From Candidatus Bathyarchaeota archaeon (GTDB taxonomy: Archaea; Thermoproteota; Bathyarchaeia; Bathyarchaeales; Bathycorpusculaceae): DNA of 64,000 nt. The notes beneath the pieces were generated by a model, which made no database searches, had not been told where the DNA came from, and was given only the letters and a program-made list of their open reading frames with translations. Positions 43,794 through 53,327 of the stretch are shown here, piece after piece. Within the stretch, counting starts at the first letter, position 1; each line of letters begins with the position of its first letter. The translations under genes and the position numbers were made by a program. The stretch lies in assembly GCA_026014465.1 (NCBI GenBank), contig JAOZID010000010.1, positions 964,303-1,028,302 on the forward strand, given 5' to 3'.

Positions 43794-46700
43794 TTATGCC
43801 TGGGGGTTTAGGGTGCTAAGCAGGTATTTTCGTATGTAGCTTTTTGAGATGTAGTGTTGGTTATCGTTTGAGAAGACGCCTTCTATTTTTTGGGTTTCCA
43901 TGCTTTTGGCTAAGAGTTTCATGGTTGCGTCGGTGTTGTATTGCAGCTGGAAAGCTAAAGTGTCAACGGAGATGTGGTCTACATCCTTGAGGGTCTGCAG
44001 TAGAGGCTCCATAAAAGTGGGGTCTTGTAGAACTTGGTTTACAACAAAATCCATATCCCCACTGTTGGCTCGTGAAAGGAGGGTTTTGAGGGAGTGGATT
44101 TTTTCTATGTCAGAGTCTTGGATGAGTACGCGGGCTTTTTTGTTGTTTAGTTTGTTGTTAAAGTGCAAGTTTGTTTTTGTGAGTTGTGTGATTTTGGAGG
44201 TTTTGTTTTTGCTTCTGCTCATGAGGGTTTGCAGGGTTAGGGATTTGGCTAATGTGGTGTATTTGGTTAGTGCTTGCGTGGCTGTTTGGGGCTGGTTTAT
44301 CTTGATGTAAGCTAAGCAGGCTTTGGCGTAAAGCTTCAAAGCAGAAAACGGCTTGTCTTTTTGCAGCATCTTATCTGCCCGCGCATACAAGACGTTGCCT
44401 ATGTTTTTGCGGTAAACCCTAATGGCGGGAACAGAAACAACTGCGCCCGTGACGCCAATTAGCCCTACAGTGAAGAGTATTGTGGTGAGTGACCAGAAGG
44501 GAGCAGCAGGCGGCGGAGGCGTTGGAGACTGTTGGGGGTCGGGGGTGGTTGTGTGAACGGAAGCTATAGTGTAGGTTACGCCGTTTAGCATGAGCTCATC
44601 AGCGTAAAGTGGCTCGCCTATGCCGTTTGAGCTGACAGAGTCGTAGTCTATGGCGACGCCTATGAACAGTACCATAGCGTTGCTGTAGATGTCTTGCCAG
44701 TACGTAAGCGGCTCCCAAGTGTCTTCGTGCCCCGACAAAGAGTTAACTGCTGCAGACCACACGCCGTCGGTGTTGGTTATGGCTGCCCATTCGCCATTGT
44801 GCGGAGGTTGAGTTGGGCTGAGCAAAACCCTGTCGGAAAAGCCGTCATTGTCCTGATCAAGGTAGAGCAGAAAACGCGGCACCGCATTGAAATACGAAGC
44901 GTAAACGGAAAAAGACCCCGCCGAAACCAAATTTACGCTACACGGGTACAACGCAATAGCCCAAGAACCCGCTGCGGCGTTCACAGGAATGTTTAGCCGT
45001 GCAGAGTAAGGGCTTGCATGAGTCTTCTCGTTAGAAAACACTGCCTGACCATCATATCTACGGTCCAACTGCACATTAAGAGAAGTGAATTCAGGCGTGG
45101 GAGTCGGCGAAGGAGTAGAAGTGGGCGTGGGAGTTGGGTTGGGTGTAGCAGATGCGGGAATAGGGGTTGGTGTTGGGGTTATGGTGGGCATTAGTGTTGG
45201 GGTGGGGGTTGGTGTTGGGTCAGGGACGGATGAGGCTTGGGGGGCTGTGGGGTTTGGTTCATTCAAGAGGGGCAGGTATTCTACGGTGCCTAAGTTGAAA
45301 TCGTCCTTAAAATCTACAATTGACTGGTCGATAGTTTGCGTGTCGGTGGTGCCCCACCAGTTATAGATAGCGCCAAAGACACCAATGTTTTGGCTAGGGG
45401 ACAAATCTACGCTACGTTGGGTGTTACCGAAAATGTTGTTGCCTAGAATAACGATAGAGTCGGGAATTGATGTTACGTATAAGCCCCACATGTTCTGGGT
45501 AAGAGTGTTGTTTTGGATGTTGGCTGACGCGTAAAAGTTGGAGATTCGTATGCCGTTTATGCCTTTTATGATAAGGTTGTGAGTTATGGTGGCTGTTCCT
45601 GAGGAGGCTATGTCAACGCCGTTAAAGAAGCTGCAGATTACGTTGTTGTTGATATATGCTGAGGCGTCGTTTGCGATGCGAACGCCGTTGGAGCCAAAGG
45701 TGGGCGAAAACAAGTTGTTGTTGGTGAATTCAAGTTTGCCGCCGTTGATTTCTACTTTGCCTGTGATGTAGTTGTTGTTCAGTTTTAGGGAGACATCAGA
45801 GAGGACTGCGGTAAAGTTGAGTACAGCGTTTTCGATGATGCACCCAGAATCTGTTATGGCATCCCAAGCAGTTGCAGAGTATTTGAAGTCTACATGTCCA
45901 TCGTTTAGAACTATTTTTTCTGCGTCGTTGCCTCTTGCAGTTAAGGTGCCGTTTACCTGCAGGGAGTAACCTGCGAGCCCCACAGTAACCCCGGGGTCAA
46001 TAGTTAAGGTTACGCCGCTGTTCACTACCACAGGTCCCGTGAGAATGTAGGGGCTGCCTGCCCGGTTCCAAGTTGTATCCAAAGTAATCATGCCAGCGAC
46101 AAAAGTGGGACCAGAAGAGGGTTCAAACAAATCAAAATCCAACGTAACAATGTTTGGCTCTTCAGAGAAAGGAACAAAATCAACCGTGCCCAAAGTGAAG
46201 TCATTTTTGAAGTCGTATATGGTCTGGTTTATAGCCTGAATATCGGTGGTGCCCCACCAGTTATAAGCCGCAGCTAGGTCTTCACCAGAACCCAAACAGA
46301 TGCTTGAGTCGTTGTTATCGTAAAAGTTGTTGTACATAATAACCGACGAAGCATCGGGCGCTTGAATGCCTACAACGTTGTTGGATATGGTGTTGTTTTT
46401 AATAGAACCCCCGCCCCCGAATATGCCGTATTTGTTGTTGGAAATCTCGTTGCACAGAAAAGTTGATTGGCTACCGATTTTTGTTCCGTAGACGTTATTG
46501 GTTATTTTATTTCCTTCAAGAACCACTGAGCCGCCGACTATGCCGTCCCAGCAATCGGTTATGGTGTTGTTGAAAAGGCTAAGCGGTCCAGACACGGAAA
46601 TTCCGGTGTTGTGGCGGTTACCAGAGAAGATGTTGCCTGAAATTGTTGGAGACCCCCATTTAACGCTCATGCCGACGTTGCTAAACTGCAAGTTGTTGTT

Positions 46701-47231
46701 TGTAATTAAGGGGGAACTGGTAATTCCGCTAATGTCGATTACTGTGTAGTAGGTTAACCCTGTAAAGGTGTTGTTGTTAATCTTGGGAGAAGCATCCTCG
46801 ATGTGCAAGGTGACCTCTTCGAAAAACGCGTTTTCAATAATGCAGCCTAAACCAGTTTGTTCATCCCAAGCTACACTGGCTAACGAGAAAAGTATTTTCT
46901 CATTATGGGATATAACGGATTGATTGCTGTCGATGAAGCGGATGCTGTTAGAACTGTTGCCTCTTGCGTGCAGGGTTCCGTTTACGTGCAGGTAGTAATT
47001 GGTGAAGTCTACGATGACGCCAGATTCGATGGTCAGGGTTACACCTTCAGATACAAGCACACTGCCCGTTAAAACGTAAGGACTATCCTCTTTTGTCCAC
47101 ACCGTATCCGAAGCTAAAATACCGCTAACAAAAGTAGAGTCCTGCGCACAAACAACAGACACGAAACAGCAAAAGGCAAACCCGCTAAGCAGCACAACAA
47201 TTAGCAATGCACCCAAGAGCGAATTCTTCAT
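43794..47231 (-). CDS. Secreted, membrane-anchored beta-helix protein with cytoplasmic helical and winged-helix tail
   Basis: An 1145-residue protein. Signal peptide (1-30); two NosD-like parallel beta-helix regions (about 60-330 and 350-625) with repeated NN-I-N patterns and the twin phrase YNWWGTTD-Q-I-Q-I-DF near the end of each; Thr-Pro linker (about 665-715); a beta-sandwich domain (about 715-890); one membrane helix (about 908-932). The ~210-residue inner tail has a three-helix stretch KMLQKDKPFSALKLYAKACL resembling TPR or MIT helices and a final winged helix ISVDTLAFQLQYNTDATMKLL. The protein is convergent with Vps4, 18 bases apart. The inner tail is unusual for a surface protein and could contact cytoplasmic partners. 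ATG 47231 begins the signal peptide; ATG 47243 is possible. Confidence 0.85.
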   Translation of the reverse strand: MKNSLLGALLIVVLLSGFAFCCFVSVVCAQDSTFVSGILASDTVWTKEDSPYVLTGSVLVSEGVTLTIESGVIVDFTNYYLHVNGTLHARGNSSNSIRFIDSNQSVISHNEKILFSLASVAWDEQTGLGCIIENAFFEEVTLHIEDASPKINNNTFTGLTYYTVIDISGITSSPLITNNNLQFSNVGMSVKWGSPTISGNIFSGNRHNTGISVSGPLSLFNNTITDCWDGIVGGSVVLEGNKITNNVYGTKIGSQSTFLCNEISNNKYGIFGGGGSIKNNTISNNVVGIQAPDASSVIMYNNFYDNNDSSICLGSGEDLAAAYNWWGTTDIQAINQTIYDFKNDFTLGTVDFVPFSEEPNIVTLDFDLFEPSSGPTFVAGMITLDTTWNRAGSPYILTGPVVVNSGVTLTIDPGVTVGLAGYSLQVNGTLTARGNDAEKIVLNDGHVDFKYSATAWDAITDSGCIIENAVLNFTAVLSDVSLKLNNNYITGKVEINGGKLEFTNNNLFSPTFGSNGVRIANDASAYINNNVICSFFNGVDIASSGTATITHNLIIKGINGIRISNFYASANIQNNTLTQNMWGLYVTSIPDSIVILGNNIFGNTQRSVDLSPSQNIGVFGAIYNWWGTTDTQTIDQSIVDFKDDFNLGTVEYLPLLNEPNPTAPQASSVPDPTPTPTPTLMPTITPTPTPIPASATPNPTPTPTSTPSPTPTPEFTSLNVQLDRRYDGQAVFSNEKTHASPYSARLNIPVNAAAGSWAIALYPCSVNLVSAGSFSVYASYFNAVPRFLLYLDQDNDGFSDRVLLSPTQPPHNGEWAAITNTDGVWSAAVNSLSGHEDTWEPLTYWQDIYSNAMVLFIGVAIDYDSVSSNGIGEPLYADELMLNGVTYTIASVHTTTPDPQQSPTPPPPAAPFWSLTTILFTVGLIGVTGAVVSVPAIRVYRKNIGNVLYARADKMLQKDKPFSALKLYAKACLAYIKINQPQTATQALTKYTTLAKSLTLQTLMSRSKNKTSKITQLTKTNLHFNNKLNNKKARVLIQDSDIEKIHSLKTLLSRANSGDMDFVVNQVLQDPTFMEPLLQTLKDVDHISVDTLAFQLQYNTDATMKLLAKSMETQKIEGVFSNDNQHYISKSYIRKYLLSTLNPQA

Positions 47232-47368
47232 TGCATGCCCCATTATAACCAATACAACAAAGGGTATTATTGCTTGCGGAATCACAAACTACAACGCAAA
47301 ACAAAGGCACACAAATCAAATACAAACAAACTTGAGCAACGCAAATGTGTAGCAAAAAAGAAAAAGGG

Positions 47369-49570
47369 TTAAGGTGTAGAGTTGATCCAAACCCAATCAG
47401 GATATTCACTAACTGTGGCGGTAAAGGTTTTGCCTACGGGAACAGTAACAACACCAATCAATGGCACCTCAGCACCATCAACAAGTATACTAATTACTTT
47501 TGAGGCATCATAATACGCCGTCATAGCTCCGCCATAACACGTAAACGTTGTCCCATTACATGCAACTATATTCGCCATGCCAGTGTATCCACCATATGGT
47601 ACTATGAGATAGTTTCCGTAATTTGGATAGGTAACTAAACCCACAGGCATTTGTGTAAATCCAGAGAAAGTTCCTCCAGCAGCCACCAAAACCATGTCTT
47701 TTACCACTGAACCTTTGGCTACAGTATTATTGACATTTGCATCAGAAACTGCTTTTATATTCCATCCTTTCCAAAGATTTGGGGCAGCATGATTTACATT
47801 TGCATCTGTAAAAGCGAAAATGTCGGAAAGTGCATCCAATGAAAAACCTTCAATGACATTGCCTATTGCATTAGCAGTACAAGTGACAAATACTTGATTG
47901 GGAGCGGGAAAGCTATAGGAGTTGTCACCATACACCGCATTGTACTCTGCGTAATCAAGCAGTATGGGTCGTGTTAAAGACTCACTGTGAATTCCACCAA
48001 TACTGTTATGTGAAGCATATTGTAACCAAATGCCAGTTGTGTTGCTGTAAGTTGATGGCAAAGACCAAACTGTTATTCCACCGTTACCGCGCAGCATGTT
48101 AATTTGTTCCCCATGAGCATAAGCTTCAGGCGACGCAGTTACAAGCATAGCAACAGCATCATTTTTGAAGAGTTCAATGTTAAGTATGCCGCTAAATGTA
48201 CAATCCCCAGAGTTTGCGAGCGTACTTGTTTGCGTGAATCGCATACCACCAGAACCATGGATAACATCCATTGCGATGTCTCTAAAATCTATGTTGTTGG
48301 GGTTTTCGATGTCAATTAGCCATTTATCTTCGCCACCGCCAGTTATTTCTAAATTATCAAGCGTAGAGATGTCTCTAAATGAAAAACCTGCATAGCTTGT
48401 GGTATCCCCGTTATCATCTCCAACAACAGCAGACCCAGTGGTTACAATCTTGAAATCATACAGAGCAACTTTGGCATTATTCTTTATCGTCCAGACATCC
48501 CCACCTGGGGGTCCAGTAAGTATTGTTGTTGCGCCTTGACCGTGTATATTCCATTCACCAAGTTCAGGTTCTCCAAAATCTCCAGTTATAACAGCGGCAA
48601 AATCCGAGAATTCTCCAGAGGTAAAAACGATTTCTCCACCATTAGGACACAAGGCTAAAACGTCAGCTGCTACTTCGCTAGAATTTATCGATATAAAATC
48701 CTCAATGTATCGGCCTGCACGGTCTTGACAGAAGTAATAGTCACTATCAGCGCCGGCTCCAATACTTATAGTATAGGGACTGCCTAAGCCATCTTCATTG
48801 TTGATAAACTCTCTTTCGGCACCATTAACAAAATCCTTCACCAAAACGTTTTCTGACACGTTTAATGCAGAATAGTTAAAGGCGATGTCTTTGAGATAGA
48901 TTTCGTCTCCAGCCGTAGCGATACCCAGTATGCTTTCTTGAATTTCTGTAGCGTTTATAGTATCATAAACCGTTAACGTTTCCATGGTTGACCCGTTTAC
49001 ACAGTAATAAAAGCTGTTTGCTTCGTCTGGTCTGATTATATAATCTGCGGTGGTAGCTGATGCATTAAGATAAAGTGGCAGATACTCTGCAGGGTCTGCG
49101 ACATGCAGGGTGTAACTGTTGCTTGTTAACCCATTGTTGTCTGTACATTGGACATTTATGGCTACAAAGCTATCTACGGCGTCTATGTAGCAGAACTCCA
49201 AAACGTTGTCTGTGGTATGGGTCATACTGTAGCTTTCCCCCTTTCCTAGTTGTAGATTGCGTCCGTTAATTGAAACATGCATTGCATCGTTGGCAGTTAC
49301 TATCCAATCGTACCTTAGAGGTGCAGCATATTCAGATGTGCTGTTTTGTATCTGAGCTTTGTAAACGGCACTTTCGCCCGCAGACAGTTTTGCACAACCA
49401 AATAAAACCAATGCCAAGAGGGATTGGTCAGTTGAATCTGTAGCGGCTGCTGAAGGCACAAACGTATCGAAGGCGTAAAAACCAAAGGCTATACCTGTAA
49501 GCAGAATAGCAGATATTAAAATCGCCGATGTTTTGGAGACCGCTTGCTGGTCAAATTTTAAATTTTTCAT
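47369..49570 (-). CDS. Secreted right-handed beta-helix (pectate-lyase-like fold) surface protein
   Basis: A 733-residue protein with an N-terminal membrane helix (about 15-35, SAILISAILLTGIAFGF) likely acting as signal or anchor. An Ig-like part (about 55-160) follows. The centre (about 290-620) has the stacked short repeats of a beta-helix, with phrases such as FSDFAAVITGDFG, WNIHGQGATTIL and LYDFKIVTTG. No catalytic residues of a known polysaccharide lyase could be picked out, so I call the fold, not an enzyme. There is no C-terminal anchor. GGGG lies a few bases before ATG 49570. A palindrome at 49612-49629 abuts the probable TATA box. Confidence 0.82.
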   Translation of the reverse strand: MKNLKFDQQAVSKTSAILISAILLTGIAFGFYAFDTFVPSAAATDSTDQSLLALVLFGCAKLSAGESAVYKAQIQNSTSEYAAPLRYDWIVTANDAMHVSINGRNLQLGKGESYSMTHTTDNVLEFCYIDAVDSFVAINVQCTDNNGLTSNSYTLHVADPAEYLPLYLNASATTADYIIRPDEANSFYYCVNGSTMETLTVYDTINATEIQESILGIATAGDEIYLKDIAFNYSALNVSENVLVKDFVNGAEREFINNEDGLGSPYTISIGAGADSDYYFCQDRAGRYIEDFISINSSEVAADVLALCPNGGEIVFTSGEFSDFAAVITGDFGEPELGEWNIHGQGATTILTGPPGGDVWTIKNNAKVALYDFKIVTTGSAVVGDDNGDTTSYAGFSFRDISTLDNLEITGGGEDKWLIDIENPNNIDFRDIAMDVIHGSGGMRFTQTSTLANSGDCTFSGILNIELFKNDAVAMLVTASPEAYAHGEQINMLRGNGGITVWSLPSTYSNTTGIWLQYASHNSIGGIHSESLTRPILLDYAEYNAVYGDNSYSFPAPNQVFVTCTANAIGNVIEGFSLDALSDIFAFTDANVNHAAPNLWKGWNIKAVSDANVNNTVAKGSVVKDMVLVAAGGTFSGFTQMPVGLVTYPNYGNYLIVPYGGYTGMANIVACNGTTFTCYGGAMTAYYDASKVISILVDGAEVPLIGVVTVPVGKTFTATVSEYPDWVWINSTP

Positions 49571-49777
49571 TTAATTCCCCATTTTATTAGTAACACTTCC
49601 GAACATTTAAAATTCACCATCAGGTGAATCATTAAAATATTTTTCAACATAACTAACACATCAAATAATATTACTACTTAAAGAACCAACCACAGCATAA
49701 ACCAAAGCCACACAGATCAAACATAAACAAAACTTGGGCAACACAAACGTTACAGCAAAAAAAGAAGGGGTGGGTGG
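49571..49777. other. Intergenic region upstream of the beta-helix gene
   Basis: About 200 AT-rich bases between two minus-strand genes. They contain the promoter and palindrome described separately, and a run of AT-rich sequence at 49630-49680. No small gene was recognised. Confidence 0.4.
49612..49629. promoter_or_regulatory. 18-bp palindrome next to the beta-helix gene promoter
   Basis: ATTCACCATCAGGTGAAT has seven-base arms ATTCACC/GGTGAAT around a four-base centre. On the minus strand TTTTAAATG follows at once and fits a TATA box about 40 bases before ATG 49570. The palindrome thus lies just upstream of or over the BRE, a typical binding position for an archaeal regulator. Confidence 0.55.
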
Positions 49778-52501
49778 TTATTTGCGTCTTCTTAGAACTA
49801 TAGCTGCGGCTGCAATGACCACGATGATTGCGGCTACTGCGATGGCTATGTAGGTGCCAGTTGGCGTTTCACTTGTGGGTGGGGGTGCAGTTGATGGGGA
49901 AGCTGTTGCGGGGGGTTGAGATGGCGCGGGTGTTTGTGTCTGTGTGGGTGGTTGTGTGGGTGTGACGGAGCCTTCGGGTGTTTCGGTTACGGTGAAGTAG
50001 GTGGTTGCGTAGGAGCTACCGTAGGATTCGGAGCCTTCAAAGGTTGCAGTGACTTGATATGTGCCGGGTACAGGGGGCATCCAAGCTATGGCAAAGCTGC
50101 CGCCCATGTCGCTAACTGCGGTTCCGATGTCTTGCCAGTTGCCGTTGGGGTCAGTGGCACTGATTTTTACGGGGACACCTGTTGCGTCAGCGGGTTTTTC
50201 TTGTTGCTCGTAGAGGTATTCCATCCATGCTTGCATGTCATCGTCGCAGATGGCGGGTGTGCCGGGTGCGCCTGGGGATTGGTCGGTTACGGTGCCGGTT
50301 ATGAGTACGGTGGAGCATTCAGCTACGACGTCGCTGTTGAGTTTGACGGTGGTTTCTGTTGGGCCTTTGCCTACGCAGTAGAGTTGGTTGTCGTAGAAGT
50401 TGAGTCCTACGTAGTAGCCGTCGGATATGCCGCCTCCGCCGCCCCAGAAGCTGAGTTTGAAGATTTCGTCGCCGTTTGTGGCGTTGACGCATCTTAGGTA
50501 AGAGCCGCGCCACAGAGGCTGCGTTGGGGAGTGCTCGGTGGAGGTGGTGTAGATTTTGTCGTCAGAAACTGCCGCGATGCTAAGCGGGTAGAGTCCGTAG
50601 GGGGATTCGAAGCCTTCTTGGCTGGGGGTGTAGATCCATTCGATTTCGCCTGTTTTTATGTCGTACGCGATTAACTCGGAGCCGCTCATGCCGCTGCCAG
50701 ATGAGAGCAGCAAGCCGTTGTAGATGTTGGTGTTCATGCCGTAGTAGTTCCAGTTATTTTCGGATTCAGTTGGTCCCCAGATCATATCGCCTGTTTCAAG
50801 GCTAAAGCCCCAGAACTGGCGCGTCATGGGTTGCTTGAAGAAGAACACACCATCCTCTGGGTCCACTGTTGGTCCACTCATTACGCCTCCGCCAAAGATT
50901 CCGCCTGTGACAAGGTCAGGAATTACGGTTTCGGGTGGAGTGTAGGTTATGTTCCACAGTAAGGTGCCTTCTTTTCCAGGTTCAAGGCTTAGAGCCCATA
51001 GTTGACCTTCCTCGATGTAGGTGCCGTTGTTCTTGCCAGAAGTTCCGCCAATCACGTACTGGTTTTCGCGCACTGCACGTATGCTGCCTGCGCCTGTCAT
51101 GTCGGGGAGGCTTGCGTTTAGCGAGTAGCCGTTGTTGCCGTCAAAGGTGTAGTTGAGGTAGGTTCGCCACATCCAGTAGGTGTTGCCGTTGAAGGGGCGC
51201 ATCCACAGGGCGCGGCTGGTGTTCCAGCATTGCAGGTAAAACGGAGCCGATGCGGGAGCATAGGGGTTGCTGGGGTCGGTTGTTCCAACGATGTTGTAGT
51301 ATAGGATACTGCCGTCTGCGCCGTAGACGTTAGTGCCTCCTGCGGGGCCAAACATGCTGCCGCCGCCTGCCCATGAGGGAACGTTGATTAGTTCGCAGAT
51401 GTAGTTGCCGGTGACTGCGTCAAAGAGCATCCAAGTGTTGCTATCGCCAGTTCCTGCGTATCCGCCCATAGCGCCAGTGCTCCATAGGTAGGGGAAGCCG
51501 CCGTGCTGGTTGGGGGATTCGTAGTTGTAGATTTGTCCAAAGGCTAGAGCTTCTCCGCTAATGCCGCCTGAGTAGTCAAAGCCTGAGTAGGTTATGCCAG
51601 TTACGGGTCCGGTGGTGTTGTGGTAGTATAATGTCTCGCCAGTGTAGAGGTCAACGCACCACCAGCCCATGTGGGGCGCGGCGATGCTGTTGTAGAAGAT
51701 TTTGCCGTCTAGGATGATGGGGCTAAAGCTTAAGCCGTCGTAGTGGCTTGTTTGGTAGCCTATTGCACCGAATCGTTCGTCCATGATGCCTCCTGCCCAT
51801 TCACTGCGTGTCCACAGTATGTGGGGGCTTTGGGGGGCTGATCCAAACGCGTAGTTGGTTGTGGATCCATAGTTTTGGGCTGCGCCGCGTAGCCAGTTGC
51901 CGACTAGGCTATACCAGCCGCGGTTCATGCTGTTTACTGGGGCTTCCCAGTATTCAGAGGGTAATGAGGGTTCTTGCCATGTTTGTATGGGTTCTTCTTG
52001 CACGGTAAAGTATGAGGGGTCGCTTGTGCTAGATAGGTAAATGTCGTTCATGCTTTCGTAGCCAAACGCGCCTGGACCCCAACCTGGATCAAACCCGTAT
52101 GGGTCACCTGTTATTTTGTGTTCGTGGAAGGTGACGGTTACGGAGTATTCGCCTAGTTGGGTTGGACGATAGTTTGCCCAGCCGCTGCCTACGGGGTCGG
52201 ATATGAAGTCGCCAAGGTTGTCTATTGTGCCGTCGGGTTTGGTAACTTCGACTGTGAAGGTCCAGCGGTCACCGTATTGTCCGTTTGCAGAAGGCGGGTA
52301 TGCGTTGAGCCACCAGACAAGCAGTACATCCTGATTCACGCCGATGGGGTCATTGCAGGCTACAACGTAGCTCCATGTGGGCACTTCCCAGGGGGGGTCA
52401 TGCGCGTTACTGACAGGCAGAGTCATAAGCGAACCAACGAGCGCTAGCAGTAAAAACATTGCAAGAAACAAAGTTGCTTGTTTATTTTTCAAAAGTTTCA
52501 C
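49778..52501 (-). CDS. Secreted beta-propeller (PQQ-like repeat) protein with C-terminal membrane anchor
   Basis: A 907-residue protein. Signal peptide (1-33, ending PVSNAHD); Ig-like domain (about 40-150); a beta-propeller region (about 190-720) with tryptophan-rich blades such as DLYTGETLYYHN, LEPGKEGTLLWNI, LETGDMIWGP and IKTGEIEWIYTP; another Ig-like domain (about 725-850); a Pro/Thr-rich stalk; and a C-terminal helix plus RRRK stop-transfer (about 880-907). Ligand unknown; no dehydrogenase residues are obvious. The start is GTG 52501. A GGAG 12 bases upstream is better placed for a nine-codon out-of-frame ORF at 52482-52508. An in-frame stop immediately upstream excludes an earlier start. 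A TATA box CACTATATAATC lies near 52545. Confidence 0.88.
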   Translation of the reverse strand: MKLLKNKQATLFLAMFLLLALVGSLMTLPVSNAHDPPWEVPTWSYVVACNDPIGVNQDVLLVWWLNAYPPSANGQYGDRWTFTVEVTKPDGTIDNLGDFISDPVGSGWANYRPTQLGEYSVTVTFHEHKITGDPYGFDPGWGPGAFGYESMNDIYLSSTSDPSYFTVQEEPIQTWQEPSLPSEYWEAPVNSMNRGWYSLVGNWLRGAAQNYGSTTNYAFGSAPQSPHILWTRSEWAGGIMDERFGAIGYQTSHYDGLSFSPIILDGKIFYNSIAAPHMGWWCVDLYTGETLYYHNTTGPVTGITYSGFDYSGGISGEALAFGQIYNYESPNQHGGFPYLWSTGAMGGYAGTGDSNTWMLFDAVTGNYICELINVPSWAGGGSMFGPAGGTNVYGADGSILYYNIVGTTDPSNPYAPASAPFYLQCWNTSRALWMRPFNGNTYWMWRTYLNYTFDGNNGYSLNASLPDMTGAGSIRAVRENQYVIGGTSGKNNGTYIEEGQLWALSLEPGKEGTLLWNITYTPPETVIPDLVTGGIFGGGVMSGPTVDPEDGVFFFKQPMTRQFWGFSLETGDMIWGPTESENNWNYYGMNTNIYNGLLLSSGSGMSGSELIAYDIKTGEIEWIYTPSQEGFESPYGLYPLSIAAVSDDKIYTTSTEHSPTQPLWRGSYLRCVNATNGDEIFKLSFWGGGGGISDGYYVGLNFYDNQLYCVGKGPTETTVKLNSDVVAECSTVLITGTVTDQSPGAPGTPAICDDDMQAWMEYLYEQQEKPADATGVPVKISATDPNGNWQDIGTAVSDMGGSFAIAWMPPVPGTYQVTATFEGSESYGSSYATTYFTVTETPEGSVTPTQPPTQTQTPAPSQPPATASPSTAPPPTSETPTGTYIAIAVAAIIVVIAAAAIVLRRRK

Positions 52502-52705
52502 TTATCATTTTCTCTCCTTTAGTTCAGGTAGTTTGCAGATGTGATTATATAGTGTATTTATAATTTTGCCATATCGCAAAAAATTCCATGGTTTTGCACG
52601 TCATTAAAAGCGTTTTAACGGGTTTTTTAGCGTCAACCCAGAAAAGTAAACAATACTTTTAAGTTGTTTTTGGCATCAAGTATGAATTGTTTTGAGGACT
52701 GCGTT

Positions 52706-53242
52706 ATGAAGATGCGTGTGTTAAAGTTGCCCTCAGAGGTTCTCTTAAAGTGCCTGCAGGGCAAAGCCGACTTGGGGGTGGAGTTGCCCGTGGATGTTGA
52801 GCTTTTGGATTTAAAGTTTGATTTGGTTTTGGGGCAGGTGGTTGCCGTTGTAAGAAGCGAAAGCTTTGAGGACACAACAGAGTCACACCCCATTTCAGAG
52901 TTTAAAGCTGCGCAGAAAACAAGCATCAAACCCGCAGCAGCTAAACCCGTGCAAAAACCGCGTTTAACAACTCCGACGCGAGTTGCCAGAGTCGAACCCA
53001 AACCCGTAAAGCAAGAGCACACTTTGCCCGATTTAGACACCAACGCCGTAAAAGAAGAATTCACGCCAGAACAACAAGAACTGCTAAGCTTCCAAGCCCA
53101 AGACGACTACGTGCTCATCAAACCCACCCAGTACCTAAAAGCAGAATGGGACGAACTCAACGACATCGTAAAAAGCCTAGGCGGCAAATGGGTAAAAGGC
53201 AGCATAATCAGCTACTGGGCAGTACCCATGCACCAAGACTAA
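52706..53242 (+). CDS. Protein of unknown function with C-terminal GGKWV motif
   Basis: I do not recognise the family. From ATG 52706 (GAGG 8 bases upstream) it has 178 residues. The N-terminal ~55 residues are MRVLKLPSEVLLKCLQG-VELPVDVELL, hydrophobic but not a membrane helix. The middle (60-115) is Pro/Lys/Thr-rich and probably disordered. The C-terminal ~60 residues form a compact domain ending LGGKWVKGSIISYWAVP. The Trp- and Lys-rich end suggests nucleic-acid or DNA-end binding, but this is a guess. It precedes the oxidoreductase gene by 85 bases in the same direction. Confidence 0.7.
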   Translation: MKMRVLKLPSEVLLKCLQGKADLGVELPVDVELLDLKFDLVLGQVVAVVRSESFEDTTESHPISEFKAAQKTSIKPAAAKPVQKPRLTTPTRVARVEPKPVKQEHTLPDLDTNAVKEEFTPEQQELLSFQAQDDYVLIKPTQYLKAEWDELNDIVKSLGGKWVKGSIISYWAVPMHQD

Positions 53243-53327
53243 ACCTGCGCCCCTTTTTGGCAGGTGCCCGTTGGGTTACGCTAGGGCTTTTAAGGTTAGT
53301 TTGGTATGTTTGGTGTGGTGTATTGTT

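Noticed and set aside
47369-49570. Calling the beta-helix protein a pectate lyase
   Set aside because: Only the fold repeats are visible. I could not find the catalytic residues of a lyase family.
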